Assembly: GCA_036785705.1 (NCBI GenBank)
Contig: JAWUZG010000177.1
Span: 1,054,001 to 1,118,000 of the forward strand
DNA length: 64,000 nt
Direction of reading: 5' to 3'
Source of the DNA: Acanthornis magna
Lineage: Eukaryota; Chordata; Aves; Passeriformes; Acanthizidae
Shown: one piece after another, positions 54,001 to 63,764 of the stretch
How the letters are laid out: the number at the start of each line of letters is the position of its first letter
How positions within the stretch are numbered: the first letter of the stretch is position 1
Position numbers and translations under genes: made by a program
Notes under the pieces: generated by a model
Database searches by the model: none
Told to the model about the DNA's origin: nothing
The model's input: the letters and a program-made list of their open reading frames with translations, nothing else

Positions 54001-57000
54001 TATTAATTGTATTAATTATTAAGATTGTATTTAACTGGAATGATCATCCTCGGCAGCTCCAGGGTCTCATAATAACAGGGGAAACACAGAAGTTCTGTTT
54101 CCATCTCTTGCCCTCAGGTTACATCAAAATTTCCTTCTGCGAGCTTAAAAGGAACTTTCTCGGTTGCTTTCTCTTCATTTTCTTCAAAGGGATTTGAGAT
54201 CGCCTTTGCCCTTAATGCATTCCCAGATTCCTGTTTTATTTCCTGGGATATTCCGTGGGCCGTTCCGTAATTTAAGGATCACAACATCCGAATGAGGGTT
54301 TTAAGAGGCTCGTGGAAGGCACCTTGAGCAGGTGTGGGAGGTGCTCCTGTTCTGCTGCGGTGGTGGAACGGTGGCCTTTGTCCCCCTGTGTGACAGATGG
54401 AGGTGGATGGGGACACCACCACGGTGCTGGTGACGGATCTGAAGCCCAGCACCAAATACGTGCTCACGGTGAGGGCCAGCTATGGAGGGGCCCTCGGGGA
54501 GCCGGTGACTGCCAAAGGGAAAACAAGTGAGTGTCCCCTGGGAAAACCACCCCAGGGCTGGAGAGGAGAGAGGGGCGGGGGGTGGTGGGATGGATGGATA
54601 TGGAGGGATGGATGGATGGGTGGATGGATGGATGATGGATGATGGATGGATGATGGACGGATGATGGATGGATGATGGATGGATGGATGGACAGGGATGG
54701 ATGGATGGATGGATTGATGGATGGATTGATGGATGGATGGATGGGTGGATGGATGGATGATGGATGGATGGACGGATGGATGGATGATGGATGGATGGAT
54801 GGAGGGAGGGAGGGATGGATGGATGGATTGGATGGACGGTGGAATGGAGGGATGGATGGATGGACGGACGGACGGATGGATGGATGGATGGATGGATGGA
54901 TGGATTGGATGGACGGATGGATGGAGGGATGGATGGATGATGGATGGAAATGGATGGATGGATGATGGATGGAGGGATGGATGGATGGATGGAGATGGAT
55001 GGAGATGGATGGACGGATGGATGGATATGGATGAGGGATGGATGGATGGATGGATGGAGGGATGGAGGGACGGATGATGGATGGATGGATGATGGATGGA
55101 TGGATGGATGGATGGATGGATGGATGGATGGATGGGGGGATGGAGGGATGGATGGATGGTGGCATGGGTGAAGCTGGAGCTTCGAAGTTTATTAGAGAAG
55201 CTCCCATTGAGTCCCAAGGTGCAGGAAGGACCTCCCTGGCTTTCCAAATCCAATCCCAACCCTAGACTCTCAGTGGATTAAATCTAAGGAGTTCCAGAGC
55301 TGTGGCTGAACCTTTGTCCAAGGATTAAAGATGGCAAAACAGAGACATTTGTACAAAAATTATTTATTATGATAAATGTTTAGATAAAAAGATCTTAATG
55401 AGAATTATTTACTATGTGGTAGAGACGCTAGAACTCTCAGGATATGATAGAATCATGCACTTTATCAAAGTAATTAAACTAGAGCAATTATATTAAAATA
55501 ATTGTAATAAAATTAGCAAAACCCCCCAATTATTGAAGTAGAGATTGATGTCACTGACCCAGACCAACAACCGGGGACAAATCCCCTTTGCTGCCCCTCG
55601 AGGGGTGAATTTCAGGGGTGTCCCCACCCCAAGGAGGGATCTCAATTCCCAAAAGGGATACAGGGATATGTCAGGAGAACTCACCAGAGTGGGACTGGGC
55701 TTTTACCACCTCTGCTTTTCGGGGTTTCCAGAGTTTCAGAGGTTCACCAATCCCTCTCCCCTCCCTGGATTTTGTGGTTTTGTGATGAATTATTCCTTTC
55801 TTCCCCGTGTTTTTTCCTCCCCGCACGCCCTGCAATGCCTGGAATTGTTCCTCTTCTCAAGGACAGGTCCCTGACAGGATGAATAAATAAATAAAGCTCC
55901 TCAACAAGCTCGGCTCATCCGTACTTGCCAGGAATAAAATGGAATGTCTTTATGGGTGGAAACGAAGCCATTTGATCTCCCCTCTTATTATCCCCAACAT
56001 GAAGCCGGAGGCAGGAGCCGTAAATCCGTCTGCCATGGCTGGCTGGATCCAAACGGAATCCTCTCCCTTGGAATTGTGGCCGTAGGGGAAAATCAGGGTT
56101 TGATTTGTGGCTCTGATTCCTGCGAAAACTGCGGAGTTTCCTCTCCCCAGGGTGGATTTCTTCTGCTTTTTGGGGGTGGATGTTTCAGTTCCCAACGCCA
56201 TTCCCGGGGAAAACTTCCCAAACTTTCTGCCTTGGGATGGTTCATCTCTATTTTCAAGCGGAAAAAGGGTTGGTGAAAGAGGGATTGTCAGTTTTCAGCT
56301 GAGGGAGAGTTGGTGCTTCTCCTCCCTGTGGCTCTCTGTCCCTGAGGATTAAAAATTTTCCCAAGATCTTTTCCACCATTCCAGCACGGTTACCTCCATT
56401 TCCGCCCTATTTTTGTGTCCCCAAAGCTCCTGTGCCTCCGGTCACCAATTTCCGCGTGATAGAAGAAGGACTTTTCAGCCTGAAGGTGGCTTGGACACCT
56501 CCCCTGGGCAAACTGGAGGGCTACAAGATCTACATCCCCAGGGGTGAGTTCAGATTTCATTCATTTATGTTAACTCATATTAATTCCTATGAATCCCTAC
56601 TAATTTCTATTAATTTCTATAGATGTCTGATAATTTTTATTATTATTTTTAAATTTTTTTTTTTTGTTAATTTTTCTTGGCATTGGCTTCAAAAGGAGCC
56701 TTGGCCCAAGGATGGGAAAGATCCATCCCCCAGGGATGGGGAAGTTTACAGGAGCTGTTAACTCCTGGCACGACTCTGGAAAGAGTCCAGGACAGACTTT
56801 TCCAGACCCTCCAGGACAGAGGAGAGTCCTTGGGAAGGACTTTCCTTCGTAGAACGAGCCGAGGGTGATGCTGTGAATTCCTTCCTGGCCCTGGCAAATC
56901 CCGATGTTTTTCCCACTGGGAAATTGGGAAAATTTGGGATTTGGGATGAGTTCAAGCCTTCGGGATGGCTCCCACCCCTCTCTGTGGAATCTGGGACAGC

Positions 57001-60000
57001 ACAGCGGGAATTCCCAGCAGCACCACATGGATTGGGAGGCTCCAACCACACCCCGGTGTGGAGCCATCCCCGTGGGATTTCCCTTCGTGGGAAGGCTTCC
57101 CCATCCCTTTTCTCCTCGATTTTGCAGCCAACAAGCCCGGGATGACCTTCGAGCAGATCCTGCGGGGCGATGTCTCTTCCCACGTGCTGGAAAACCTTCA
57201 GGAGGACCGGGAGTACAGCATCAGCATCTATGCAGTGTATCCCGAGGGCCCAAGCCAGCCCGTGGCCGCCGTGGGGAGGACACGTAAGAGCCGTGACGCC
57301 GTGCTCGGTCCCTGTCTCCCCTGGTGTTGTGTCCCCACCGTGACAGGCACCTCGTGGTTGGTGGCCTCGTGCACCAGGGCGTCCCCATCTCCAGCCTGAC
57401 TCTTCCCCCGTGGCTGTGGATACCCTCAAGGGCCACCCTGCAATTTGGGGGAACAGTGGGAGATCGTTTTCCCTCTTGTTTTGCGTTCACGCCGCACCAG
57501 GTGGGGTTGGTGCTCGGAGATGTTGGTCCTGGATGGGCACAGGCTGGGCTGGGTCACCTCGGGGGTTAGGTGATGCCTTCAGCCCCTGGGCAGCAGCTCC
57601 TGGGGATCCCTGTCATGGAAACCCTCCAAGATCACCTCAGGGTTTGTGAGATGCCTTCAGCCCCTGGGCAGGAGCTCCTGCAAATTCCTCTCCCAGAAAC
57701 CCTCCAAGATCCCTCCAAGATCACCACAGGTTTTGTGAGATGACTTCAGCTTCTGGGGATCCCTCTCCCAGAAACCCTCCAAGATCACCTCAGGTTTTAT
57801 GAGATGCCTTCAGCCCCTGGGGATCCCTCTTCCAGAAACCCTCCAAGATCCCTCCAGGATCAACCCCGGGTCTTGTGAGATGCCTTCAGCCCCTGGGGAT
57901 CCCTCTTCCAGAAACCCTCCAAGATCCCTCTAAGATCACCTCAGGTTTTGTGACTTACCTTCAGCCCCTGGGCAGCAGCTCCTGGGGATCCTTCTCATGG
58001 AAACTCTCCAAGATCACCTGAGGTTTTGTGAGATGCCTTCAGCCCCTGGGCAGCAAATCCTGTGAATCCCTCTGATGGATACCCTCCAGGATCACCAAAT
58101 CCAGCTGTCCCCAGCACTGCCATGTCCCCAAGTGCCACATCCACAGGGCTGTGAAATCGCTGCAGGGATGGCACTCCACCCCTGCCCTGGGCAGCGCATT
58201 CCATTGCTTTACAACCCTTTCCATGGAGAAATATTCCCAATATCCAACTTCAACCCCCCTGGCAGAGCTTGAGGCCATTTCCCTTTGTCCTGTCCCTGTT
58301 CCCTGGGGAAGATCTCTGGCCACCTCCTTCCAGGTATTTCCATCGGCCACAGAGAAGTGTCCAGGGAGGACAAACAGCAAAGTCCTCCACTCCCGACTGG
58401 ATGCTCTGAAATTCTCTTCCCTGTCCTCCTTCCAGTGAAGCTGCTGCCTGTGGAGAACCTCCTGCTGCAGAACGAGACCACGGACACGCTCCAGGCGCGG
58501 TGGAGCCCCGTCCGGGGAGCAACGGGGTACAGGCTCACCTGGACCTCAGCAGGTACGGACAGGGCAGGGGGTGGGGATCAGGAGCAGGGCGTGGAAAAAT
58601 GGGAGCTGGGAGCTTCCCAAGGCGTTGGATAGGCATTGGATTGGAGTGGATTGGATTGGGATTGGGATTGGAGTTGAGTGGAGTGGATTGGATTGGACTG
58701 GATGGGATTGGATTGGGATTGGATTGGATTGGATTGGATTGGATTGGATTGGATTGGGATTAGATTGGGATGGGATTGGATTGGATTGGGATTGGAGTGG
58801 ATTGGATTGGATTGGATTGGATTGGATTGGATTGGATTGGATGGGATTGGATTAGATTAGGATGGGATTGGATTGGATTGGATTGGGATTATGATTGGAT
58901 GGGATTGGATTGGATCAGATCGGATTGGATTGGGATTGGGATTGGAGTTGAGTGGAGTGGATTGGATTGGATGGGATTGGATTGGGATTGGATTGGATTG
59001 GATTGGATTGGATTGGATTGGGATGGGATTAGATTGGGATGGGATTGGGATGGGATTGGGATTGGATTGGATGGGACTGGATTAGATTGGGATGGGATTG
59101 GATTGGATTGGATTGGATTGGATTGGGATTATGATTGGATTGGATTGGATTGGATTGGGATGGGATTGGATTGGATTGGGATTGGATTGGGATTGGATCG
59201 GATTGGATTGGATTGGTTTGGATTGGATTGGATTGGATCGCATTGCATTGCATTGCATTGCATTGCGTTGCATTGGATCGGATTCCATCTTTGCCCTGAG
59301 GGAATCAGGTTTTTTTGGGTCTGTGCTGGTGGAGTTTTCTCTGCCATGGATGCAAAAATTCCTGCTCTGGCTCTGCACAAAGCAGGCTGATGGTGATGCC
59401 TGAGCAGGCTTACCTAAAACTGAGGCCAGACAAATTTGGGAGAATAAAAATCAGATTAATTTATTAAAGGCCTTTAGGTGCATCAAAAATCAGATTAATT
59501 TATGAAAGGCCTTTAGGTGCATTCAGGGCAGACAGAGCCCACTCGAGAGGCCACACCCAAAATGGACAGCGAGTCATGAGTTCTTCACATTTTATAAGTT
59601 CTGTCCATTAACATATTGGGCCTCAGTTCTCCAATCACACCTTCAGGTGATGATGGCAACCACCCCAAGCTTGCTCCCCCAATTCACTGTTGGTTACATA
59701 TTTTGGGGCTCTGAGGCAGCAAAGTGTCCTTGGATTTCCAACTGAGAGGAATTGTTCTGTCTAAAATGCTGTGAACAGAGGTTTTTAGCACCCTGTATGG
59801 AGCCCAGAGTTATACACTAAAATTACAGATGCACAAAAAATACAGAAGATAAAAGTCCTAAGGCCTCGGTGGATATCCAGCCTTGTTACACGGGATCACT
59901 GCTGGATTTCCTGGACTGAGGAGCCTCGGAATAGCTGAGGAGAGCTGGGAAAATCCATCCTGCAGAGCTGCACAGCCCCCAAGTATTTGGGGTCACCCCA

Positions 60001-62996
60001 GAATCCTCATTTTTAGGCAAATTTGGGAGTTTGGAGACAGACCTGCCTTTGCAGCTGGAGCTTCTCCCTGCCCTGAACCCAAACATATTTTCCTTGGTGC
60101 TGGGGGGGAGAGGGAGTAAGGAATTCCAGTTGGGAGGCAGCGTTTGGCCTTGGGAGATGGATGTTTCTGGGGCTCAGGATGTCAGGACACCTGGGCTCTA
60201 TCCCAGGCTTCGAACAAACATCGCATTCCCCTCTCCCTCGGCTCCCCCGGTTCTGATGGAAGGAGACATCTCCCACCAGGAGAGGCGGGGGTTGGTGGGA
60301 GAACAGCTCCAGAGGTCATCGGGAGGGAAAAATCTTTGCAGGGCAGACACGAAACTGCTTTTATTGCTTTGTAGCGAGCTTTTCTCGGGGAGAAAAAAAA
60401 AAAAAATCATGGCACACCCCAAAACTCAGCAGGAACGGAGCTCAGCCTGGGAATGGGGGGGACAGCGGGAGGACCTCCTCAGATGGAGCAGGAGCTCCTC
60501 ACCTCCACCCTGAATTTCCAGTTCTTTCCCCTGGTAGCAGCTCACCCCAATTCCAGGGCTGGCAAAATCCCAAGGGCAGCCCACGCTGGCCCTGGGGTCC
60601 TCTTCCCCGGGATTAGGGATGCAGTGACGGAATTCGGGATCCGTGTCCCCGCTGCCCGTCCCCAGCACGGGAGGGGTTTGGTCTTCCTCGCCTGCCTTTT
60701 AATCCCGGGGTTAGACAAACCCAAACTGGAGATGATGTGGAGAGCAGGTGGGGAAAGGGGGATGGAGCAGAAAATGGGGACGTGGCACCATCCAGTGACC
60801 AAAGAGGAAAAAGCATCTTCCCTCTTTTCGAGGTTTTCCACAATCCTGCTGCCTGCACCTCCCTGTCCTGGGGAGCCAGGGCTGGATCCGCCGGGATTCG
60901 GTTGGAAATTTTGTGTCTGAGCTGGGTTTAGTCCACCACAAGGACACTGGAAATGTTTTTGGGACATCGCCGGCTCAGATTCCTGCAGGGAAGGCGGGAT
61001 GACTCCAGCCTGGGGTCACCCGGGGCTGGGCAGGGTGGGGACTCTTCTGGGATCACCCACAGCCCCCAGCGGGCTCGGTTTGGGTTTTTCCCTGATTTAT
61101 ATCCTTAGCTTCGTCAATCCCGAGTTACCCCGGTGATCCCGAGCTCTTCCCGGGTGGATGTGGATTTTTTCCGGCATGGTCGCCGGGCTGAGCCTGGGGA
61201 CATCGCTTCCCTTCACAGAGGGCAGCGTCCAGGACGTGACCCTCGGCAGCTCCTATGGCTACTACATGATCCAGGGGCTGGAGTCGGGCACGGAGCACAC
61301 GGTGACCATCAACCCCATCTTCGGGGACATCGAGGGGCCGGTGGTGAGCGCCACAGCCACCACGGGTGAGTGTCCTCCCGCAGGGGTGGCATTCAGGTGA
61401 CACGGGGTGCTGGCACGGAGCTGGGGTTGCTGCCTTTTGGCTGCTCTTGGAATGATGAGGCAGGCACGGTTAAAGGGATAAAAGGGTTTTACTTTGGTGT
61501 TTTAATAGGATTTTAGGTGCACAGCTCTTCAGAGGTGGAACACGCCGAGATGCACACACTGTGTAATGTGTATACAATTTTTACAGACCTTGCCAATTAG
61601 CATATCTGTCTAGGATCCCCAATAAGAAACTTAATAAATGAACTAAAGTCCCCTTATTCTAAAGAATCACCCCCCAAATGAGGCTAGAGCTCAGTTTACA
61701 AAATCTGTTCCAGAGAGAAGGTCTCAGCCAAGGTTGAACCCTCGAGTTTTTGATAGCACAGGCCTCACCACTGTGAATGTTTGGTCTCTCTGCCTTGCAG
61801 AACCCCAAAACTGAATCAGAACATCAGGCTACAAAAATTCCAAGCATGTAGGTTGAGGGTATAGAGGATATAGAGAATACATAAAAGGTATAAAAGATCT
61901 ATAAAAGGGTGTATAAAAAAGAAAAGGCAAAAATCATCAGGCATCATTGCTGTCACTCCGCTGCATGGTTGGGTTTGGGGACCACTTGGAAGTTTTTGGG
62001 ACTTCAGTGGAATTGGGCAATTCCTCCCTCTTGCAGTGGCGTCCAGCACGGTCCAGATGCTGAAAGTGAGTGAGATTTCCATCAACAGCCTCCTGGTGTC
62101 CTGGGACTCGGTGGCAGGAGCCACCGGCTACAGGGTGGCCTGGGGTCCGACGCCAGGTGAGATCCACGGGAGACCCTCAGGGGTGGTGGGGCGAGCGCAG
62201 GTCCAGCTCATAGACTGCTCCAAGCAGCCTCTCCCACAATTCTGGAGCGTGAGATGAAGCCAAGGATTATTCCTGGCCCTGAGGAGGATTTTTCCTGGCC
62301 CTGAGGAGGATTATTCCTGGCCCTAGCCCAGCACAGAGTCCCAGGAAGTCCCCAGCAAGGGGAAGGTGGGGAGGGACAGGGGACATTGCCACATTCCCGT
62401 GGGCCCTGGATGTGAGAGCTGGCTGGGATTCAGTTGCTCTCACCTGGCTTGGATCCTTCAGTTATTGAAATTCCAGGATAAATAACCACAGGAAAACTCT
62501 CCCTTGCCCCGGTGAGCACATGGAGTCCTGGGGTCACTGAGGTTGGAAAAGCCCTCTGAGGCCATTGAGCACAACCTGTGCCCAAACCCCACCTTGTCAC
62601 CTGAGTGCCACCTCCAGTCATTCCTGGGACACCTCCAGGTGTGGGGACCCCAAACCTCCCTGGGCAGCCCTTGCCAATGTTAAAAAACCCTTTCCATGGA
62701 GAAATTCCTCCTGAGTTGTCCTGGAGCAGGTGTCCTCCAGCAGAGGTTCCCCTGGGAACGCGGTGGATTTCCCAGGATGCAACAGAGCTGCTCTCCAGAC
62801 TCTTTCTCCTCTTGTGTTTTATTTTTCCCTTCCGAAGAATTCTTTGGCAAGGACCGTCCTCGTCACCTGGCCCTCAACAAGTCGGTGACGTCCCACCAGC
62901 TCCGCGGCCTGGCCCCCGACACCGAGTACGTGATCTCCCTGTCAGTGCTCTTCGGCCCTGGGGAGGGCCCCGGGGTCACCACCTCGGCCAGGACGG
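45027..62996 (+). CDS. Secreted vWA / fibronectin type III protein, collagen VII/FACIT-like (5' part; continues past window)
   Basis: Thirteen exons (45027-45096, 47701-47881, 48399-48558, 49366-49459, 50989-51162, 53012-53172, 54397-54526, 56427-56543, 57128-57283, 58436-58552, 61219-61365, 62037-62156, 62838-62996) give 595 codons plus one base with consistent phases and no stop. Order: signal peptide (1-~18), vWA domain (~30-205) bracketed by Cys25 and Cys211, a short linker, then four FN3 domains (about 231-323, 324-414, 415-502, 503-595), each split over two exons with phase-1 outer borders. The cysteine-bracketed vWA followed directly by FN3s, and motifs such as [23 protein letters not shown] and GATGYRLTW, are closest to the N-terminus of collagen VII and relatives XII/XIV/XX. 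Those proteins act in the extracellular matrix. Collagen helix and later domains would lie to the right. The vWA MIDAS motif is degenerate. N-glycosylation sequons: Asn427 and Asn556. Family placement is from memory; a COL7A1 orthologue, a COL7A1-like paralogue or another vWA/FN3 protein remain possible. Confidence 0.85.
45555..45905. repeat. ~115-bp tandem repeat (intron 1 of the vWA/FN3 gene), first cluster
   Basis: Three copies of aggctaaagaattccaggga, catgaggttttggtctt-like and gatccttgggagcagagcta blocks. The same unit reappears at 47,195-47,570. Confidence 0.9.
46380..46455. repeat. gggatctc 8-11-bp repeat
   Basis: About seven short copies of tcagggatct / cggggatctc. Confidence 0.85.
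46505..46870. repeat. ~36-bp minisatellite (gaggatattttccaaatcaa)
   Basis: About ten copies containing gaggatattttccaaatcaa and agcagggaaatttt. Followed to 47,005 by a short gaattcggaggaattcagat repeat. Confidence 0.94.
47195..47570. repeat. ~115-bp tandem repeat, second cluster
   Basis: Three further copies of the unit at 45,555-45,905, some with an extra aattcctaggatcatggat insertion. The two clusters sit 1.3 kb apart in the same intron. Confidence 0.9.
47701..47881 (+). CDS. vWA/FN3 gene exon 2: vWA N-terminal half
   Basis: Acceptor cccccag; opens [19 protein letters not shown]. The family's DxSxS metal site is replaced by Gly-His-Ser-Glu-Gly (residues 38-42). Ends in the strand [14 protein letters not shown]. 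Confidence 0.9.
48155..48300 (-). mobile_element. CR1 LINE fragment
   Basis: cgtgggatggtttgggtggg, catggcagggacacctgcca and gggcagccacagctgctcta, reverse orientation, intron 2. Confidence 0.8.
48399..48558 (+). CDS. vWA/FN3 gene exon 3: vWA middle
   Basis: Residues 84-137, including [20 protein letters not shown]. Thr114 in the RTG motif corresponds to the conserved second MIDAS element. Ends in phase 0 with donor GTGGGT. Confidence 0.92.
48590..49110 (-). mobile_element. CR1 LINE fragments (two adjacent pieces)
   Basis: One piece at 48,590-48,655 (cccagaatgggttgggtggg) and a longer one at ~48,775-49,110 with cctggccttggacactgcag, catccataatttttctggga, gggagaatttcttcctaata and ccaatctgaacctggtcctc. 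Intron 3. Confidence 0.85.
49366..49459 (+). CDS. vWA/FN3 gene exon 4: vWA core strand
   Basis: [19 protein letters not shown] then [13 protein letters not shown]. Asp144 of ITDG is the third MIDAS element and is present. Donor GTACGT. Confidence 0.93.
50419..50804 (+). mobile_element. Solo retroviral LTR (intron 4 of the vWA/FN3 gene)
   Basis: About 386 bp beginning TGCTAG and ending GCGCA, with two accaat boxes, a TATA-like gtacttaaggc near 50,708, AATAAA at 50,740-50,745 and a pyrimidine-rich R/U5 tail. Same orientation as the host gene, so its poly(A) signal is potentially active in the intron. No viral coding sequence present; exact ends unproven. Confidence 0.7.
50805..50935. repeat. 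~15-bp repeat (accttaaatggtgaat)
   Basis: About nine copies of ccttaaatgg followed by gatta or tgaata, immediately after the LTR. Confidence 0.93.
50989..51162 (+). CDS. vWA/FN3 gene exon 5: end of vWA and linker
   Basis: [20 protein letters not shown], then [20 protein letters not shown] and Cys211. The linker [10 protein letters not shown] is basic. Donor GTGTGT opens into an intron made almost wholly of minisatellites. Confidence 0.92.
51165..51690. repeat. ~28-bp minisatellite starting at the exon 5 donor
   Basis: Copies of caaggtgtgtccctttggtg, tgtcc and ccaaggtgtcccc; about eighteen units with alternating ~28- and ~50-bp spacing. The unit shares gtgtgtcc with the exon 5 splice donor. 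Confidence 0.95.
51850..52010. repeat. 39-bp minisatellite, four copies
   Basis: Unit ggggaaggatttctgtccct plus ggggtgtttcattgtg, nearly perfect. Confidence 0.95.
52070..52485. repeat. 12-bp minisatellite (agggatttccaa)
   Basis: About 34 copies of the dodecamer agggatttccaa / agggatttccag, with a 60-bp higher-order pattern visible around 52,200-52,440. Third array in intron 5. Confidence 0.96.
53012..53172 (+). CDS. vWA/FN3 gene exon 6: FN3-1, first half
   Basis: [20 protein letters not shown] then [19 protein letters not shown]; conserved FN3 Trp and GY-V pattern. Ends in phase 0. Confidence 0.92.
53575..53930 (-). mobile_element. CR1 LINE fragment (intron 6)
   Basis: ggatgattcgggttggaagg, ctcccactgtcccaggctgc, accttggacacttccctcct and aatttcttcccaatcctttc in reverse CR1 order; among the longest copies here. 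Confidence 0.85.
53931..54396. other. Intron 6 remainder, nothing recognised
   Basis: AT-rich then ordinary sequence; ends in the exon 7 acceptor tgtgacag. Confidence 0.4.
54397..54526 (+). CDS. vWA/FN3 gene exon 7: FN3-1, second half
   Basis: [20 protein letters not shown] then [20 protein letters not shown]; canonical L-P-x-T-x-Y-x-V-x-V FN3 signature. Donor GTGAGT, phase 1. Confidence 0.93.
54588..55165. repeat. (GGAT)n array with variants (intron 7)
   Basis: Tetranucleotide ggat/gatg with gacg, ggga and gat interruptions over ~580 bp. Frames rich in Trp-Met-Asp-Gly (plus) and Ser-Ile-His-Pro (minus) are compositional. Confidence 0.97.
55320..55910. other. AT-rich segment of possible retroelement origin (intron 7)
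   Basis: Contains acaaaaattatttattatga and repeated taattaaa-type runs, then a CR1-free GC-richer half. Could be a degenerate LTR on minus; I see no decisive motif. Confidence 0.25.
56427..56543 (+). CDS. vWA/FN3 gene exon 8: FN3-2, first half
   Basis: [20 protein letters not shown] then [18 protein letters not shown]. Donor GTGAGT, phase 1; same length (117 bp) as exon 10. Confidence 0.92.
57128..57283 (+). CDS. vWA/FN3 gene exon 9: FN3-2, second half
   Basis: [20 protein letters not shown] then [20 protein letters not shown]; ends PVAAVGRT. Donor GTAAGA. Confidence 0.92.
57575..58060. repeat. ~75-bp tandem repeat (intron 9)
   Basis: About six copies of gagatgccttcagcccctgg, gatccctctcccagaaaccc and tccaagatcacctcaggttt, with optional gcagcagctcctgg. 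Confidence 0.95.
58075..58345 (-). mobile_element. CR1 LINE fragment (intron 9)
   Basis: tttccatggagaaatattcc, caatatccaacttcaacc and ttgaggccatttccctttgt fit the reverse-oriented CR1 3' region; ends ~90 bp before exon 10. Confidence 0.7.
58436..58552 (+). CDS. vWA/FN3 gene exon 10: FN3-3, first half
   Basis: [20 protein letters not shown] then [18 protein letters not shown]. Contains sequon Asn427-Glu-Thr. Donor GTACGG. Confidence 0.92.
58628..59285. repeat. (GGATT)n array with ATTGG/CATTG variants (intron 10)
   Basis: About 650 bp of ggattggattgggatt pentanucleotide repeats, with a ~290-bp higher-order duplication (gattgggattggagttgagt at 58,656 and 58,933). The right end turns into cattgcattg. 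Confidence 0.97.
59430..59890 (-). mobile_element. Solo LTR, copy B (intron 10)
   Basis: Reverse complement of the element at 14,465-14,850: gagcccactcgagaggccac, cacattttataagttctgtc, gtccattaacatattgggcc and ctctgaggcagcaaagtgtc. On minus it carries TATAAAA. A short duplicated block (aaatcagattaatttatta) lies at its left end. Antisense to the host gene. Confidence 0.7.
59891..61218. other. Intron 10 remainder, no gene recognised
   Basis: Mostly unique moderate-GC sequence with several 70-160-codon chance frames on both strands; none shows a domain or splice-phase partner. Confidence 0.45.
61219..61365 (+). CDS. vWA/FN3 gene exon 11: FN3-3, second half
   Basis: [20 protein letters not shown] then [20 protein letters not shown]. 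Acceptor ttcacag, donor GTGAGT. Confidence 0.92.
61450..61870 (-). mobile_element. LTR related to 34,595-36,115 (intron 11)
   Basis: On the minus strand: gcaaggcagagagaccaaac, caaccttggctgagaccttc, tctctggaacagattttgta, then catttattaagtttctta and a TTTTAT-rich end. The same block order occurs at 34,663-36,080, where the middle block is amplified; here it is single-copy. Confidence 0.65.
62037..62156 (+). CDS. vWA/FN3 gene exon 12: FN3-4, first half
   Basis: [20 protein letters not shown] then [20 protein letters not shown]. Donor GTGAGA. Confidence 0.92.
62265..62325. repeat. ~21-bp repeat (ttcctggccctgaggaggat)
   Basis: Three copies in intron 12. Confidence 0.93.
62500..62745 (-). mobile_element. 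CR1 LINE fragment (intron 12)
   Basis: tcactgaggttggaaaagcc, gaccccaaacctccctgggc and ccctttccatggagaaattc; reverse orientation, ends ~90 bp before exon 13. Confidence 0.8.
62838..62996 (+). CDS. vWA/FN3 gene exon 13: FN3-4, second half
   Basis: [20 protein letters not shown] then [20 protein letters not shown]. Acceptor ttccgaag is weak but phase and homology fit. Last exon seen; no stop, so the gene runs off the window. Confidence 0.9.
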
Positions 62997-63760
62997 GTGA
63001 GTGTGGGTGGGGTGGTCTCTCAGATTAGAGACTAATTTCCTAGGTGGAAAGCGCGCTGAACAGGTGCCTCCCCCACAGCAAAGGTTTCTGGCACCCCTTC
63101 CCCCCCACAGCAACAGAATATATTGGATGAAAAGGAAAAAAACTGTTTAATTAACAGAAACACGCCGGGTGCCCTGCAAGGCACAGGGGAAGGGGAAAGG
63201 GGAAAAGGAATTTTAGACCTGAGTAAACAGTTGATGAATTTTAGTGTCCTTTTCCTCAGGCGTAGCTTCCCCTTTCCAGGGTCCCTGGAGGGGCCGGGTG
63301 GAGTTCCTCCGGTGGTTCCCTGGACGATTTTCATCCGCTGTCCTCCGGGGCTCCTCAGGTTCTCGGATGCGAAAGCAAGTCGAAGAAAAAAGTCCAGAAA
63401 ACGACAGAAAAAACAATCCTAGGAAGGGAAAAAACCAAGCAGCAGCCACAGCAGTAGCAGCAGCCACAGCCATAGCAGCAGCCTGACTCTGGAATGTCCC
63501 TTCCTCCCTCACTCTTCCCTGGCACAGCCGGGGGAGAGTTTCAAAACATCCCGAGCTGGCAGAACTCTCTCCCAGCTGCTGAACACAGCTAAAGCTACAG
63601 GACCACATTCCTAGGCATACATGAAAACGGTAGGGAATACAGGATTATCATTATGTCACCCCAGGACAAGTGGCTACCACAGAACATAACCCTTGTGTGT
63701 CCAGTTCGACCTCGCACATCCCTGAGCGGATCTGTTCGTGCGCTCTGGGCTTGGGAAGAG
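62997..63760. other. Start of intron 13, possible retroelement piece
   Basis: Includes a short agcagcagccacagcagtag repeat at 63,435-63,485. The next exon of the vWA/FN3 gene should lie further right. No coding exon recognised here. Confidence 0.4.
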
Positions 63761-63764
63761 CTTG

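Noticed and set aside
54464..55259. Ser-Ile-His-Pro (minus) and Trp-Met-Asp-Gly (plus) frames
   Set aside because: Translation of a GGAT tetranucleotide array.
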